A DNA stretch of 64,000 bases from positions 14,072,802-14,136,801 of the forward strand of contig NC_045145.1 in the NCBI RefSeq assembly GCF_008831285.2, given 5' to 3'. Position 1 is the first letter of the stretch, and each line of letters begins with the position of its first letter. The notes beneath the pieces were generated by a model. That model did not search any database, was not told where the DNA came from, and worked only from the letters and a program-made list of their open reading frames with translations. Both the position numbers and the translations under genes were made by a program. Of this stretch, positions 12,886-26,053 are shown one piece after another. Source of the stretch: Nymphaea colorata. Its lineage: Eukaryota > Streptophyta > Magnoliopsida > Nymphaeales > Nymphaeaceae.

Positions 12886-14595
12886 CTACTCTTGCATTAA
12901 GGCAAGAGAAACATCAGCAATGCCACTCTTCTCTCCATCATTAGAACGAACCAAATGTTGATCATGTAAAGTAGTACACAAGTTATCAATAGTCACCCCA
13001 CCACATTGATCCGAAGGAGGACTGGGAGGAGGAAGTAATGCAGGATCCGTTTCGGTTAGCATCGGAACATGTTTGACAACATCCGATGAAAGATTTGAGC
13101 TCACTAACTTAGGAAGAGAACCACAATGGGAGGAGGAAGACACTAAATGCAAAGGTGAAACTGAAATATTAGGGCCAATGGAAGAGTCTAAATGTTGTTG
13201 GTCAAACACACGAGGCTTAGACGGACCAGCTTTAAAAGAAAAACTGGGTGAAGGGCCTTGCATATTTGTAAATCCATCAAAGTTGGCTTTGCTCTTAAGT
13301 GTAACAGTACCTGTAGTAGAGTTGGTTAAATTAACAGAAACCCCTTTTCTAGTGTGCAATTTAGTACCAACTTCATTTCTTGGACGCCCCTCCTTTATCA
13401 CCACAGGATTCGCACCAATATTAAATCCTCCTATTTTTTCGGCTGAAAAAGTAGCTGAAATATCCTCTCCATCCACAAGTTTGGCAGTATTGAAAGATGA
13501 AAATCTATTGCCAGTATCACGCATAGAATTACTACGGGACTTTAGCTTGCCTTTGTAAGCATTATCATTGACGGGTTTGCGAGATTTACGTTGGACCAAC
13601 ATCCAAGGTCCAAAGGAGGACGCAACAGATTGGGAGGAGGCAACAGCTCCAGGAGCCATAGTTCCCCACGAACCTTCCTTGTCCTACATGATAATCATGG
13701 AACAATCTTCCTTCTTATGGCCAAAACGTCCACAATAAAAACATATAAGCTGGAGACCTTCATATTTCACCCTTTGACGGAACTTACCCAGCCAAAGAGA
13801 AGGACGTAAAGGTTCGGACAAATCCAATTCGACACAAACTCTAGCAAAACTACCCCTCATAACATTTGCGGTAGTGTCGTCCAAATGAACAACCCGACCG
13901 ACCTTTGCTGCTATACGCCTTAAAGCCACAGAGTGATAATATTCCAACGGTAATTCTGGAAATGGTATCCAAGCAATCAAATTGGCAATCTTGTCAGAAC
14001 TTGAAGAAAAATTAGAGGTCCATTGTCGCACAGTAAGATAGTGCCCACCAATAACCCAAGGACCACCATCAAGAACTTGCTTGTAATCCTCCATCTTTTC
14101 AAATTTAATCAAGAAATAATCAATGCCCAAATCAACTATTCTATAATTGCCTTGTAATACCCATAATTGTTTAATCAGAGAAGGGAGAGCTTTATAACCC
14201 AAAACCTTTCCCAAAAGTTTAATGATAAGAGCATTACGCCAAGGCTGCCTCATTGCACGTTTTTTCTCAGCGAAAAAGGAAACACAGTCGTCTTGTTCCA
14301 GTGTTTCCTCCGTATCAGACACTGTTTCATCAATCAAGAAATCATCACTTGACTCATATTTCCAATCCGTCCAAGTTGGACGATTGGGAGTAGCACCTGT
14401 AAGACGATCTTTATAAGAAGGAATTCTTTCTTGCATGGAGGGAGCAGGGGCGAACATCGCTCCATCAGCACTTACCGCAGCCACATCAGATGAACCATCG
14501 CCAATATCAGATGTCGGCCGAGCACGTTTATATTTCTTCTTAGTTCTCTTGAGAACTTCGTCCCCTAGGGTAGGAGCATCGGGAGAATTTTCCAT
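12886..14595 (-). pseudogene. LINE ORF1 (DUF4283 and zinc knuckle), split by one amber codon
   Basis: Nucleic-acid-binding protein of the LINE. The ATG is at 14595; an upstream TTG at 14601 is in frame but is not a plant start. A DUF4283-type region (QLWVLQGNYRIVDLGIDYFL, GGPWVIGGHYLTVRQW) leads to a CCHC knuckle, CFYCGRFGHKKEDC, spaced CX2CX4HX4C. A TAG at 13684-13686 then stops the frame. The same frame continues for about 265 codons, through SFGPWMLVQRKSRK (a usual ORF1 motif) and a Ser/Pro-rich tail, to the stop at 12886. So one nonsense codon divides an otherwise intact ORF1 of about 570 codons. Read-through or an early-terminated product is conceivable but untested. Confidence 0.88.
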
Positions 14596-14700
14596 CGTCA
14601 AATTAAATGATGAGAGGAAGAGAGAGGTACCTTATCGCACGTTTCAACTGATCTTGATGACTCCTTCGTCGTCTTTCCTTTCCGCCTTCCCCCCAATTCC

Positions 14701-16927
14701 TTGCTTTTCTTTTTTTTTCTTTTCCATGAATTGAGGAATATTTGCCGTCTCAAATATAGCCTTGCCATGCACTGTGAAGTGTGTGATTGGGACTCAAAAT
14801 TTCAGCAAAGTTTTTATGGTGAAACAAACATGGGACATTAAGTGTTTTTGCTTAGACCTGGCATTTTTGTTTCCACATAAACAAGTGGAACATTTGAGAG
14901 TGAAAAAGACATGGTCATTCGAGTTCCACCTAAACATGTCATGTGCGACAAACGTTTCATGTCATCACACGAGATGTGACAGTTGGAACCTAAAACTTTT
15001 GTTCCATTTGCCAACTACCCAATACTAAATGTCTGGTGTTTTAATGCCAGGCATTTTAATACCACTTATTCAAACATGGCCCTAATATCTGGGTCGGACT
15101 TACAAATAAAAAAAACAATGGTTAATTTCAGCATATAGATTTCTTCCAATCTTATTGAAAAATGAATAATTGCAACACAATTTAAAAGTTTTAATAAATA
15201 AAAAATACTTGATACTGTAAAGTTCATATATATTGGCCCGAATCATTTCAATTTGTAGCAGATGCGATACGCGCATTGTATCGGCCTGCCAGCACAGCCG
15301 ATAGAAGACCGATACTGGCGTTGATAACGTAACTAATTAAGTGTCACTGGAATGCAGAAAAAGAATAAAAAACCCTTCTCTGTCATATATATTTACCTTG
15401 CTGCAAGAATCAAAATTAAGGGTGTAAATTAACTGAGACATCCTCGCAAGTCTTAGTCCCTTCTAGCTTTTTCCATCCCTTTAGTTACCGCATAATTGTG
15501 ACACCCATTTCGTTGCACTGTCCAAATCAAGAAGAAATTAAAGTGAGGGAAACAAATCAAATATAAAGGATAATTAATATTACCAACGACCTCATAGGTT
15601 GCCACCTAACTATCGGTCCTGTCTTTCTGCTGTCCATGGGAGCTTCAAAATGGTCTCTTCAAGCTTAATTTCCTCAACTACGCTTGTTTAATTAATGGCT
15701 ACACAAAAAAAACAAACATGCTCAAGGTGTATTCCAGTATACTCTTCGTTTCATGTTTTTAATATATATAAACAAAAGAGGTGTGATCTACAAGATGCAT
15801 GCCAGTCATAGCAAGGGTGGAAGCCAAAAAAAAATTTCGATGAGCAACTAAACACATGGTTGACAACTTTTTAATTGATGATGGAGCAGTGAATTAGTCT
15901 CGTGGGGCTATCCCATATAATTGGACCCAAGTTTATTCAAATTGCAATACTGAATTAAGATTTCACAGACCGGACTCTGTGGAGCATATAGTCACAGGGT
16001 TCCAATTTCCAAATGGTAGGCAGTGGATCAGAAGTTCACGAACTTGGTCACGTTTCATGAGGCACCCCCAAACGAGGGCCTTGTGATCAAGGATTTGTGT
16101 CGACTATGACAAGTTAACAGCCACAGGCGTCGCTAATTCTTCTCTAGTAGTGGTTGGCAATTATGTGAGATTCGTTTTGCAATGGCAATTAAATTAGTTT
16201 CCATGGAGTACGTCTCTTGAGACAGAAAGACATTTCTATTCACTGAATGGCGGGTTTTACTCGTTCCACTATCAATAGCATCAGGGAAAAAAGAAACAGA
16301 ATTGTAGTTTGGTAGCATCAATCTCGCGTTATACAACTAACTAAACTTTAATGATATTGTATTGAATTGATGTATGAACCTAGCGTATGTTAGGAACGTG
16401 TTGCCTGTCTCTCTTGCTTTTTAATTCAAGACATTGGCACGTATAGAGTGGTTGAAATGTCTATGAGGATGGTTGGTAGGCGAAGAGGACTTTCAGGAAC
16501 AAAGGGAATCCTATGGCTGGTAAAATAATTCGAATTTGGGTCTGAGGTACATAAAATCCGAATCCATGTAGTCCTCAGGTTGATAAACTTCCTTCTTTGC
16601 TTAAGGAAATGTTTCAGATCAATATGCCAGCTTCAAGTCCTTCTGCTTTAAGTTGTTTAAGGCTTCTCCCGTCATTGTCGCCTCTCATTTTCTTTCTTTC
16701 CTGGTAAATACATCATGTCACTTCCTCATCATCTTCAGGTCAAACTATGTATTACAAAAAACCAATTAGACCATACCGGCTTCCTGGCAGACATCTCTCT
16801 CTCTCATGATTGCTGACAACCCTTGTTATTAATTAGGTGAGCATTGAGTCTAGCGCAAGCTATCCTCCTCTTGTTTTTATCATTGAAAAAAAGAAGAAAA
16901 TTAAAGAGAGATCAATGGCTGGTTTCT
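14701..16927. other. intergenic, no gene seen
   Basis: AT-rich spacer between the LINE and the phytocyanin gene. A stretch near 15240-15330 contains repeated CGATA/TATCG words resembling an old repeat that also appears inside PH1 intron 7 (35420-35540). The open frame at 14762-15028 resembles no family. The last few hundred bases are presumably the phytocyanin promoter. Confidence 0.45.
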
Positions 16928-16956
16928 CTATAAAATCCCCCCCCCCCCCCCCCCCC
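16928..16956 (+). promoter_or_regulatory. TATA box directly followed by a C20 tract
   Basis: TATAAAA lies at about 16929-16935, followed by a run of exactly 20 C (16937-16956). The start codon is at 17012, so the tract falls between the TATA box and the expected transcription start. The TATA role is inferred from spacing and sequence. Confidence 0.7.
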
Positions 16957-17011
16957 ACTCTCCAAACAGCCCAGTCACCAAACTTCTCTCTTTCTCTATC
17001 TCCGTGAAAAA

Positions 17012-17895
17012 ATGGCGATGGCATACACCACCATAGCCGCCATCGCTTTGTGTGCATTCATCTGCCTCCTCATTCCGATCTCTGCAAAGGACTACACGGT
17101 TGGTGATAAGAGTGGGTGGGGTCAGGGATTCGACTACTCTCAGTGGACTCAAGGCAAAACCTTCGTCGTTGGCGACAGCCTAGGTTACTCTCTCTCTCTC
17201 TCTCTCTCTCGTAGTTTTGATCTATGAAAGATAGGCGTCTCCTATACGGCTCGTTCAGGTGCAACATGAATGAAAGACGTCCATATGAAAGACATATATG
17301 ATCATGAACATAAGCAGCATTAAAATCATTATTTGGGCAGTTAACATATGCATGATCCAGCCCTCTCAACATACACGAACCTTAAAGTCGAAAATTCGAG
17401 GCAAAGTGCATGGCCGCTCAATAAAAATTTCCTCTCTTTTATCCGACTTCCTTTCTTCTTTTTGGATGAACACTTGTACCAACTAAACTGGCTCTAGTGA
17501 TCTATACTTCTTCTTCTGATTTCCTATACTACATGGCAGTTTTCAACTATGACAGCGGCCTGCATACTCTGTATGAGGTATCTTCCGCGGACTACAACGG
17601 CTGCTCCTCGAATAATTTTGTAAATACGGATACCAACAGCGGCGCCACCACAATCCTTTTGAAAACCGCCGGCACTCACTACTTCATCTGCGGCACGCCC
17701 AGCCACTGCATGAGCGGAATGAGAATGTCGGTAAGTGTTTCTGCAGCGGGCTCTCCCACCACACCCTCGTCGTCCACCACCACCCCCTCCACCACGAGCA
17801 CGACTACGAGCACCAGCGGATCCTCCGGCAACTCTCTTCAAGCCCCGGTCATCGGAGGAGCCATCGTCGCTGCTGCTGTGGCCCTTTTCGCATGA
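17012..17895 (+). CDS. phytocyanin (uclacyanin-type blue copper protein), GPI-anchored
   Basis: A small extracellular type-I copper protein, probably an electron carrier at the cell surface. Exons are 17012-17183 and 17540-17895 (phase 1 junction), giving 175 residues. Residues 1-25 form a signal peptide ending PISA. The plastocyanin-like domain (KDYTVGDKSGWGQGFDYSQW onward) has ligands His66, Cys108, His113 and Met118 (CGTPSHCMSGM). Cys79-Cys114 can form the usual disulfide. The axial Met places it with uclacyanins rather than Gln-ligated stellacyanins. A Ser/Thr/Pro-rich linker (about 127-155) precedes a hydrophobic end (APVIGGAIVAAAVALFA) expected to be exchanged for a GPI anchor. The coding part is clearly GC-richer than its surroundings. 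The intron starts GTTA followed by a CT repeat. Confidence 0.93.
17188..17210 (+). repeat. (CT)n tract beside the phytocyanin splice donor
   Basis: Uninterrupted CT repeat beginning five bases after the end of exon 1, within the first 30 bases of the intron. Confidence 0.95.
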
Positions 17896-20800
17896 GCTGC
17901 CAGGAGAGAGACAGTGCCTGATTATTGTTCCATTGATTGCTTCCTCGTCTTCCTTCTCCTCCTCCTGAGCCAGCTTTCTGTAGCCCTTCCATCGATTATT
18001 GCTCCATTGGTATACCGTTCCGCAGCTTTTTCGGAGTAATAATTGAATATCAGATCATTGTCGAGCTTGCCATATTCTTATAAATATTTAGCCACCAAAC
18101 TTTCGAACGAAAATAGCATTGAAATACTAAATTATTAGGTGGCGTTTTTCCTGAGACAAATTTCAGAGATTAATCCTCTAAATCTTGTTTTTGTCCACTA
18201 ACGGGGTTGCTTGCAATTGCAATGGTGGAGTCATAATCTTTTTTTTTTTTTGGAAGGCCAGTAATATTTTTCAGAATTAAGAGGGGCGAAATTCAAAATT
18301 TTGAAAATAATTTAAAAAAGCGGAACAAACTCCCTCCGGTTTCTGCCCCCAGTTGTTCAATGAATATGCCTAAAAGTGATTAATTTTATATGAACAAATT
18401 ATGAAAGCTACCGAATGGAAGGAAGGAATCTAACAGACTTTCCTCGGGAGGCAAGATAGAATTCGGTTATTATATTTCTTGGTTAGCCCCAGCTTGTCTA
18501 AACTTAAGGAAAAGGAAAAGAAAGTTAGGAAGAAAAAGTTGGTCGCAGTTAATTACATTTTCAATGGTCATGAGTTTGTCGCGAAGGTGCGCAACTTAAA
18601 GCAAAATGTTTGGCGATTCTCTAATAATTAAAGTTGAGGATTATACGACATAAGATTTGAAGGAAATAAGCTTCCAAAGTGGTGCGCAAACACAAAGGCT
18701 TAAGCAGCTTTTTCCTGATCTTAATCCTCAGCCACTTTCTTTGTTGTACTTACCTCCACCTGCAACAGGCGTAATATTCAAATGCTACCAACATCAATCC
18801 TCCTGCAACTGCGTGACAAAAGTCATGTAAACTTAGCGTGGACTTGAGGAGTCTGGTAGTCGGTACCCATCGAGTTTCTTCAATCAAGAGAAAGATTCCC
18901 GGCGGACCGGACCGTCCACATATATATAATAATAGTGCACTTGGTGGAGGCGGACTATATTCTTTAGATGATTTAGGTTTGGCGAAGTGGGCTCGTCATG
19001 CCTCACTTTAGGCAGGTTGACAGAGGAGCATATGATCTCACTAATTAGGTGAACATGGTTTATAGAATTTCACTTCTACTTTAATCATACTGCTTAGCCG
19101 TCGTGCTTTATTCAACAGCAAGCAATCTTTCATCCTTGCTCTACCTTCGAGATAGGAGGGAATGAGATAAAGAGGCTTGTATAAAAGTATGGGCGTTTCC
19201 ATCATGCAGGGACTTTTTTTTAAGAGAAGTGCGACTAGTTTGAAGAATTACAAGATTGGTTCTCGAATGAAAATTCTCTTATTTAAGTACTGTCACTCTT
19301 ACCAACCACCCAAAAAATAATTACACACACATGAAAAGAAGTGCAGGTCTTGAAAAAAATAAATGCAGGTTGTTCTTGCCGGAATGATGGCCTCAAAATG
19401 GGAGCAGTAGTAGTTAATCACAAAATAATGATTATAGCAACGAATAAAGAAGATAAATAGTAGTTGGGAAATCAAGATCCATGGGAGCACTCCCGAACCA
19501 CCATATAGTAGGATTGGATGTAGGCACGGCAACAACAGATATCTTTGGCATAAACAATAACATGCCAATCACAATAGCGTCAATGCAAAGTAATATTGCG
19601 CCAGAGCTGATGAAATTTTTAGCGCCTGTTATTAGAGATGTTTGAGATACGAGCATTAAGTCATATCCGAAATATGTTTTGGTTTTGTTATGTAAAGAGA
19701 ACAATAAGTACGATTTAAGAATTGTTTGGAGTATTCTATGGGTTCGCCACAAAGATTGGAATAAGTTCATAAAACAATAGTTCTAATGTGTGTTTCCTAA
19801 AAATTTCTCAATCAAGTTTATGGGCCAAAACCACCCCACATGCAGCCCAATTACTGTCTGTCATATTAAGCTTTATGGCGGTGGTTCGGTTTTCAACAAG
19901 TCCAATTTCGTGGGTCGATACGAGATCCAGCAAAGAGATACACCAACAAACAAAGCTAGCTTACATAAGCAGGTGATGGTTAGAAGAGATGGGTCCGACT
20001 TATTTATGCATTTGGCAAATTTCATCTTCCAGCATTTAAATCCTCCATATTCTCAAGAAAAGTACACAAGTTACGGAAAATAAATTGACTTCACCTCACT
20101 CCCTTGTTTGTCGAGTCGCCCTGCGACATGAACCGTGACATGTAATTGATTGTCGCTGAAAATATCGGTGAAAAATTTTTGTATATATATGTTGTACATA
20201 CTTTTTGCAATACGGGTATCATTTATTGTAATTTGGGTTGGGGTTAAGTTCACTATGCAGCAAAATGGTTTGGTTGGGGTTAAGTTGACTGTGCAGTTAT
20301 TTGGTTAAGTGCTAAAAGAACCTATGTTTTAATCGCGCGAAGCTAATATTGGTGTATGAATTTTTCATGCGCCAGCCAGTATGGTTAAAAATGAAAATAC
20401 CCCTCATTAATGAAAAAAAAATTGAAAACAAAAAAGAAAATAAAGAAAGGTAAAAAAGACTAAAAAAGAATTTTTTTTTTTTTTTTTTTTTTAAAATAAG
20501 TATCAAAAGATCATTTGATGTATATGGGTTGTAGCCACCTAAACTTTTTTAGTCGCGGATCATTATAGTTGTGTCCAAAGTGGTTTTCAGCAAAGTATAC
20601 GTTAATGGTCAACGTACATCAAAGTATACGTTAATGGTCAACGTACATCAAGAGCTTGTTGTAAATTAGTAAGTTCGAGCCCTCCTAACCCAGTTTGTCT
20701 CTTAGAAAAGCACAAAAAGTAATTGCAGTATTTATAAAGCTATATGTCATAATAAAATCGCACATACAACGTATGGATAAGAACCATTTTGGAAGAGAAA

Positions 20801-23800
20801 AGAGTAGAATAATTTCACTCAATTCGTTGAGTCAATGATACAACTTGCTTCGTGAGTTTACCGAATATTCTTGGGCGAGTCAAGGGCTTTGATCATTCGA
20901 AAGGGGTTCAGCATAAAGCCAGCCAACCCAACCTGCTTTTGGTTTTGTTTCGTGTTTGATACGAGTCAACCGAGATGTTCCTTTTTCGTTTTAATAATTT
21001 TTTTGGTAACTGGGTGAGCGTGTTTCTTCGCCTGCCTTGTTGGCAGCCCGTGACTCAGACTTAGATCCACAAATGACTGGGTTATTGGGTAAACAAGTTG
21101 ACTTGTTGACCAAGTGAGTTAACTCGTTGAGTTTTAAAATAACTTGAAGAATCGGGGGGTGAGTTAGGAGGTGAGCCGGATCGACCTTAACTGATTGTGG
21201 CCAGGTTTTTCCAAGCTGACCAGACTGATGATTCTGGCCAATCAGCAAGTATGGTTATTGTTTATATAAAGAAAGGCCAACTGCTTTTTTCTTTTCTTGG
21301 GCATCCGATTAGGTTGACAGTCACTTCAAGTGTTCACTGAAAACGTTTGAAATCCCAAACGGTGCCAAAGACAGTGTTTGATTGAAAACAACTCAACCAG
21401 GGGCCTAATGCTAGGATATTTTTTTTTACTTCAAAATTTTTCACCGGGACAAAGTGAAACTTTTTATAAAGTTTATATGGTAGATTTTAAAATTTTCAAA
21501 ACTGAAGGGGCAGGGAGGTTGTGCCACCCTCCCTTTTGGCCGAAGCAGGTTATATACGCCACAGCCCTGTGCATGAAAAATCAGTATATGCAATGATCAA
21601 AATGTAAAACAAGAGTTTTCACAAGGATTGTAAGAAAGAAAAAAAAAAAAAAAAAGTTGTCTACTTTATAAAAAATTAAAAAATGCCCCCACCTCCCTTT
21701 TGGTGTGTATCTGTCACGACTCACGACTCAATCCCCCTTTTGGCTCTGCCGGAAACCTAACTGGTGGTTGGTATGAGAGTATTCCCTGCATGCTGAAGTA
21801 AGCATAAGCCGTGAGGTGACAAAATCTCTTCATATTCGTTGAACAAAAGGCAAGAAAACCCGGTTATGAAAAATAAAGTTTCATATTAAGCTTATTTATA
21901 AGACACAGTAGGAGAGAGAATCCAGTTTCATTTTACCTACTTTGAGAAATAAATTCATTAGTTTGTTATAATATGGCAACAAAAATCTCACAAAAGTTGA
22001 CTAGCGTATTTTATTATTCTATCTAGGCGGTATTAATATTAATAAGGGAGGGCAAATTGTTTATTACTGTTGTGGATGTCTCGTCTAAACATGACTTGTT
22101 ATTAATTAGTTGTTACTAGAATCCAGACTTTTAATGGAATAACTCGTATAAGGTTGAGCATCTGACCGTGGCAAGAATACTACAATACCTAGCTGCAGTG
22201 AAGAGAATTCTGCCTCCTCATGTTGTGTACAACATTCGCTTGCATGATCAAAATTGGTTAAGCCATATATGGGCTGGTGTCTAGTTGTTGCCCATATACC
22301 ACAAAATTTGTTTATTTACATATATTGATGTCTATAACGATATAGGGGACTTTATGCTTCCGTCTTCCAGATAATTAAAAAATGGAAAATCTTTCACTAA
22401 AAAAATGTTGCACATAAGCATTAGCAATAGTTTATAATGATTCATTATATAGTAAAAAAAATCAATTCTTATCAATCTGGACACATCCGACAGACAATGA
22501 CATAGATTTTATACATTTATATGTATCTACACCAGACTTGATGGAGAATCATATCAATAATAAAATCTAAAAAGATAAGATAGTGAATATTAAGTTATAA
22601 ATATTCAGGTCAAGTTTTTCAAGAGTATGACACAATGTTTCATTTAAAGAAACTAATTTGCTTCCTTCTTTATCTTTCTCTTTTGAAGGGCATTTCGAAC
22701 TTGAAAAAACAACTTACCTTCTATACTTAATCTCCACTTTTTGATATCCTTGGAAATCGACGGCTTATATTATTTTCAACAAATTCTGATATATATATAT
22801 AGTTTGTCTGCATGTTTTTATGATAAAGTTTTGTCAGGCTACATCGAATATATCTTTTTGTTTTGTTCACTCTCGTATCTTGTTGCATATTGGTCTTACG
22901 TTACTCCTTTTATATCTTTCAATGGAACTTTGCCTTGACTGGCCTACCTCCTTTGTTCATTTGCAAGTTAAACATGTTGGACTTCAGAAAAGGATATAAA
23001 CTTATAGTTACAATGCAGATAAAAGGGTTTAATATAACTCGTAGGTCATATTCCAAAACAAAAAACAGGGTTAAAAAAAAATTACTGGCGGTTCACGAAC
23101 AGGGGAACCCAAACAATGGCGCCGCCCTTTTAGATTTGTTTTATTTTGTTGACTTGTCCCGACATCAAGCCTTCTTGATTCAGCTTCCCCACAGCCGCAT
23201 TGGTCGCCGATCCCACCTTCCTTCCGTCTTTCCTTCTTTCTTTCTTTCGAGTCAACTTGCAGCTTATCCTTATCATCTCTTTCTCTCTCTCTCTACAAGT
23301 TTTAGTGGATCAGATTTGTCAGCTACCATCTTATCTGTGATTTGATTTTAAGGTAGTATTTATTTACTTGCAGGTGCACTAGTAGCGATAAGACTAATAA
23401 AAAACGTACTGATATTCCCTACTGCAAGTTGCGTAAAACTTGAGCCAAGAGTAGGATCTTTTCTCAATTGAATCTCTGTCCCTACCATCAGATTCAGAAC
23501 TAGGTGCAGAAAACCAGCCTCTGGCTGCTGTTTGCCCCATCTCATGCCTGTCCAATTACTGATCCCAATGATTCAAATCTGAATCTAAACACAGAAATCC
23601 GATTAATAAGCAGCAAACCGAACAACTTGTAGTATTACTTGGTAGGGGAAAAAACACATCTGGTCTGATACAAGGTGTCACAACAAGACATTCAGTTTAC
23701 ATGTGAAAATGGCATTTGGATCAGTTCTTCCAAATTTAGTGAATCTCCTCGTCTACTGGAATTCCAAAATTGATCTGATTTACCGCATTTGAATCTTGCG

Positions 23801-26053
23801 GAGAGGGTACTGTGGCTTTTATCTCTGATCCCTCTAGAGCTCCACAGGCTGGAGTGCTTTTTGTAGTCGAGCACTACAAAAGACAAAAGGCTGCATGTGG
23901 AACGTGAGTTTCCAGTTAATCCGATAAAGGAAAAGAGAAAAAGGCAGCCATTTTGCCTGTTCCATTGGATGATGCGGCTGCAACGTTATCCGCAAAGAAG
24001 AAAAGTTGGAGTAGCCAGTGGTCAAACAAAACAGGTATAGCAGCAAGGGACAGAAGTAAATCACCTCCTCCTGGTATAGCAGCCATGGTGCTGGAATCGA
24101 AGCCTCATAAGTCAAGTGGTTCCGTTTCGCTCACTAAATCTGCTTATGAGAGACATCCAGTTTCCAATGAAGGCTTTCCCTTTTTTCTTTTTTCCGGTTC
24201 CGTTTCTTTGAACTTTGAAGTTGGGCAGGGCCAGATTGATGTGGAATGAATCCGCCATTGATGAGGGTGTTCAGAGTTGTGACGGAGAAGACGGCCGGAT
24301 CTAGTATGACCCGTCTGCCGATTTACTCTCAGTTAGTCTTGTTCAACGTGGGCTTCGGCCCCACCAATAAATAATTCGCCACTGCCAGTCCGAAACCAAC
24401 CAATAAGAAAAGGGACAGGCAGGCCACAAGGATTATATGTATTGTAAGATCCCTTTTAGAAAATGATTTGGTAGAGATTAAGAAGTCTGCTTATCTCGGT
24501 TGAACACATCATTGGTCTAGTTAAGTCCGCACCCATTGCAGCTTCTCCATGTAACAAACAATCCAGATGAGAATCGAGATCTTACAGGAACCGAACCCCC
24601 GGCATTGGGAACAGGAGTTTGCCTCTGAACTCAAAGGAAAGGTTCAGGTATAGACTCTCTTCTTCTCACTGACAAAACCTGACAGGCCTGCTGCTTTCTC
24701 CACCAATACCAATAGCAGGAGAATAATGTGCAAGTGGGTCTCTGTAGCCACCAACTGCAGACTGCTTTTATAAGGAGATGAATTGTATTGTGCTGAGTTG
24801 AGTTGAGGATTCAATTATTAGATCCTCTGTTGCCTCCCACTACTCTCATTTTCTTACGCACGCAAGATGCTGGGGAGAGAGAGAGAGTGCATAGGCGATC
24901 TCGGATGCTTTCCCTAAATCATTTCATACCAATCTAAATATGGTGTGTTGATATAATCATGCTTCTGCACTCTCTGTTCCTGGGAGGTGGTGTATACCAA
25001 GTGGCTTCCATTGATCGACTTATGTCGGCCGCTTATTTAGTGGGATTGGGAAAAGAAGCTGTCTCATCCTCCACCTTCGCATGTCGACAAATTATAATCT
25101 ATCTTTGTCTCCTTTTTAACTAATTTAGATAACAAAGCAAGGTCGAGCGAATCGAATAAAGCGCACACCCTTTATTCACTTCCCTTCCCTCGAAAGTTGA
25201 AACTTGTAGTATTCGATACTTGGATGCACCAGAAAAAAAACTGCGCAAATCGCGAACCGAGACCAATCATTGACACCTTAGTTATTAGAAACCAACCAAG
25301 GGGAAAAATCACGGTGGTTTGTTTAAAACAAATACCCCCAAAGAAGATAATGAGCGGGAATATCTCAAAACTATAAAAATAAAACCTTCCAGAAAACATA
25401 AACAAGAGGTCGGTCGAGCCCACCATTCTTGGTGGTGTTAGAAACTGAAGCCCTTCTTGGTCCCACTGAATCGTAAACAAGCAGGATTTTGGTGGTAGCT
25501 ACAGTACGTCCCCCCATGTTGGCTCCACGCCACGCCGCCCACGCTGCCTTGTACATTGAAACCCTCACACCTAAAACACCATGAACGCATCACATAAGAC
25601 AAGCCCAGCCCTCCACCACAAAATACAAAACGCATGGCTTGTTTTCTCCAAACGAATCTCTCTCCAATGAAATAAACAACTCTTTCTTGTCTTAACCTTC
25701 TTCTTCTTCATCTCTTTTTTTTTTTTTTGTTCTCGATATGGGCAAAATTTCAACTCCACTGTAGGTAGGAGGGCTTTTCTGAAGCAAAATTTACTTCTGC
25801 TTCGAATACGACTACTCGTAATCGAATCCATAGTAGTTCTGTACAAACTCTAAAAATCACAAAATGTAAATAACATTTATACACTTGAAGATAGAACCAG
25901 ATGAGTAAATTTCGCCGATGAACAACAATGGGGATTTTTCTTCCCTAATCTTTCATTACCAGGTCTTTTCCCACTAGACAAAGAGGAAGATGAGGGAAAA
26001 ACGTAAAAGAATTGGACGCAAGCAAAAAAGACAAACCCCCTGAAATGGAGATT
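17896..26053. other. 8-kb intergenic region with repeat remnants, no gene seen
   Basis: No open frame here shows a recognisable domain or a workable exon chain. Low-complexity parts include T22 at 20471-20492, a 36-bp imperfect tandem repeat near 20236-20296 (GGGGTTAAGTT words), a 29-bp duplication listed separately, and a patch at about 20815-21200 full of AACTCG/GAGTTA words on both strands that looks like an old non-autonomous element. Two stretches (18230-18360 and 21410-21560) share GGGGC, AAAATTTTGAAAA-type sequence with a third at 46010-46130. Frames at 23834-24249 on both strands were examined and not recognised. Confidence 0.5.
20591..20648. repeat. perfect 29-bp tandem duplication
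   Basis: The unit beginning CAAAGTATACGTTAATGGTC at 20591 is repeated without change from 20620. Intergenic; no function suggested. Confidence 0.95.

Larger units (their letters stand above)
8628..14700 (-). mobile_element. L1-type LINE retrotransposon, near full length, inactive
   Basis: A non-LTR retrotransposon on the minus strand. Its 3' end is a poly(A) tail, seen as the T run 8628-8644. Next inward come a 3'UTR stem-loop, ORF2 (endonuclease, reverse transcriptase, zf-RVT, RNase H), a 35-base spacer, ORF1 (DUF4283 and a CCHC knuckle), and a pyrimidine-poor 5'UTR near 14600-14700. The exact 5' end is uncertain. I compared the flank left of the T run with sequence beyond 14640 and saw no convincing target-site duplication. 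Both ORFs are interrupted, so the copy is dead, although the protein sequence is still easily read. Confidence 0.93.

Noticed and set aside
8600-14760. Target-site duplication of the LINE
   Set aside because: The flank left of the poly(T) run (ending TTTACTAATGGG) has no convincing copy beyond the 5' end.
23834-24249. Overlapping open frames of about 95 codons on both strands
   Set aside because: No domain, no splice context and no third-position pattern that I could judge as coding.
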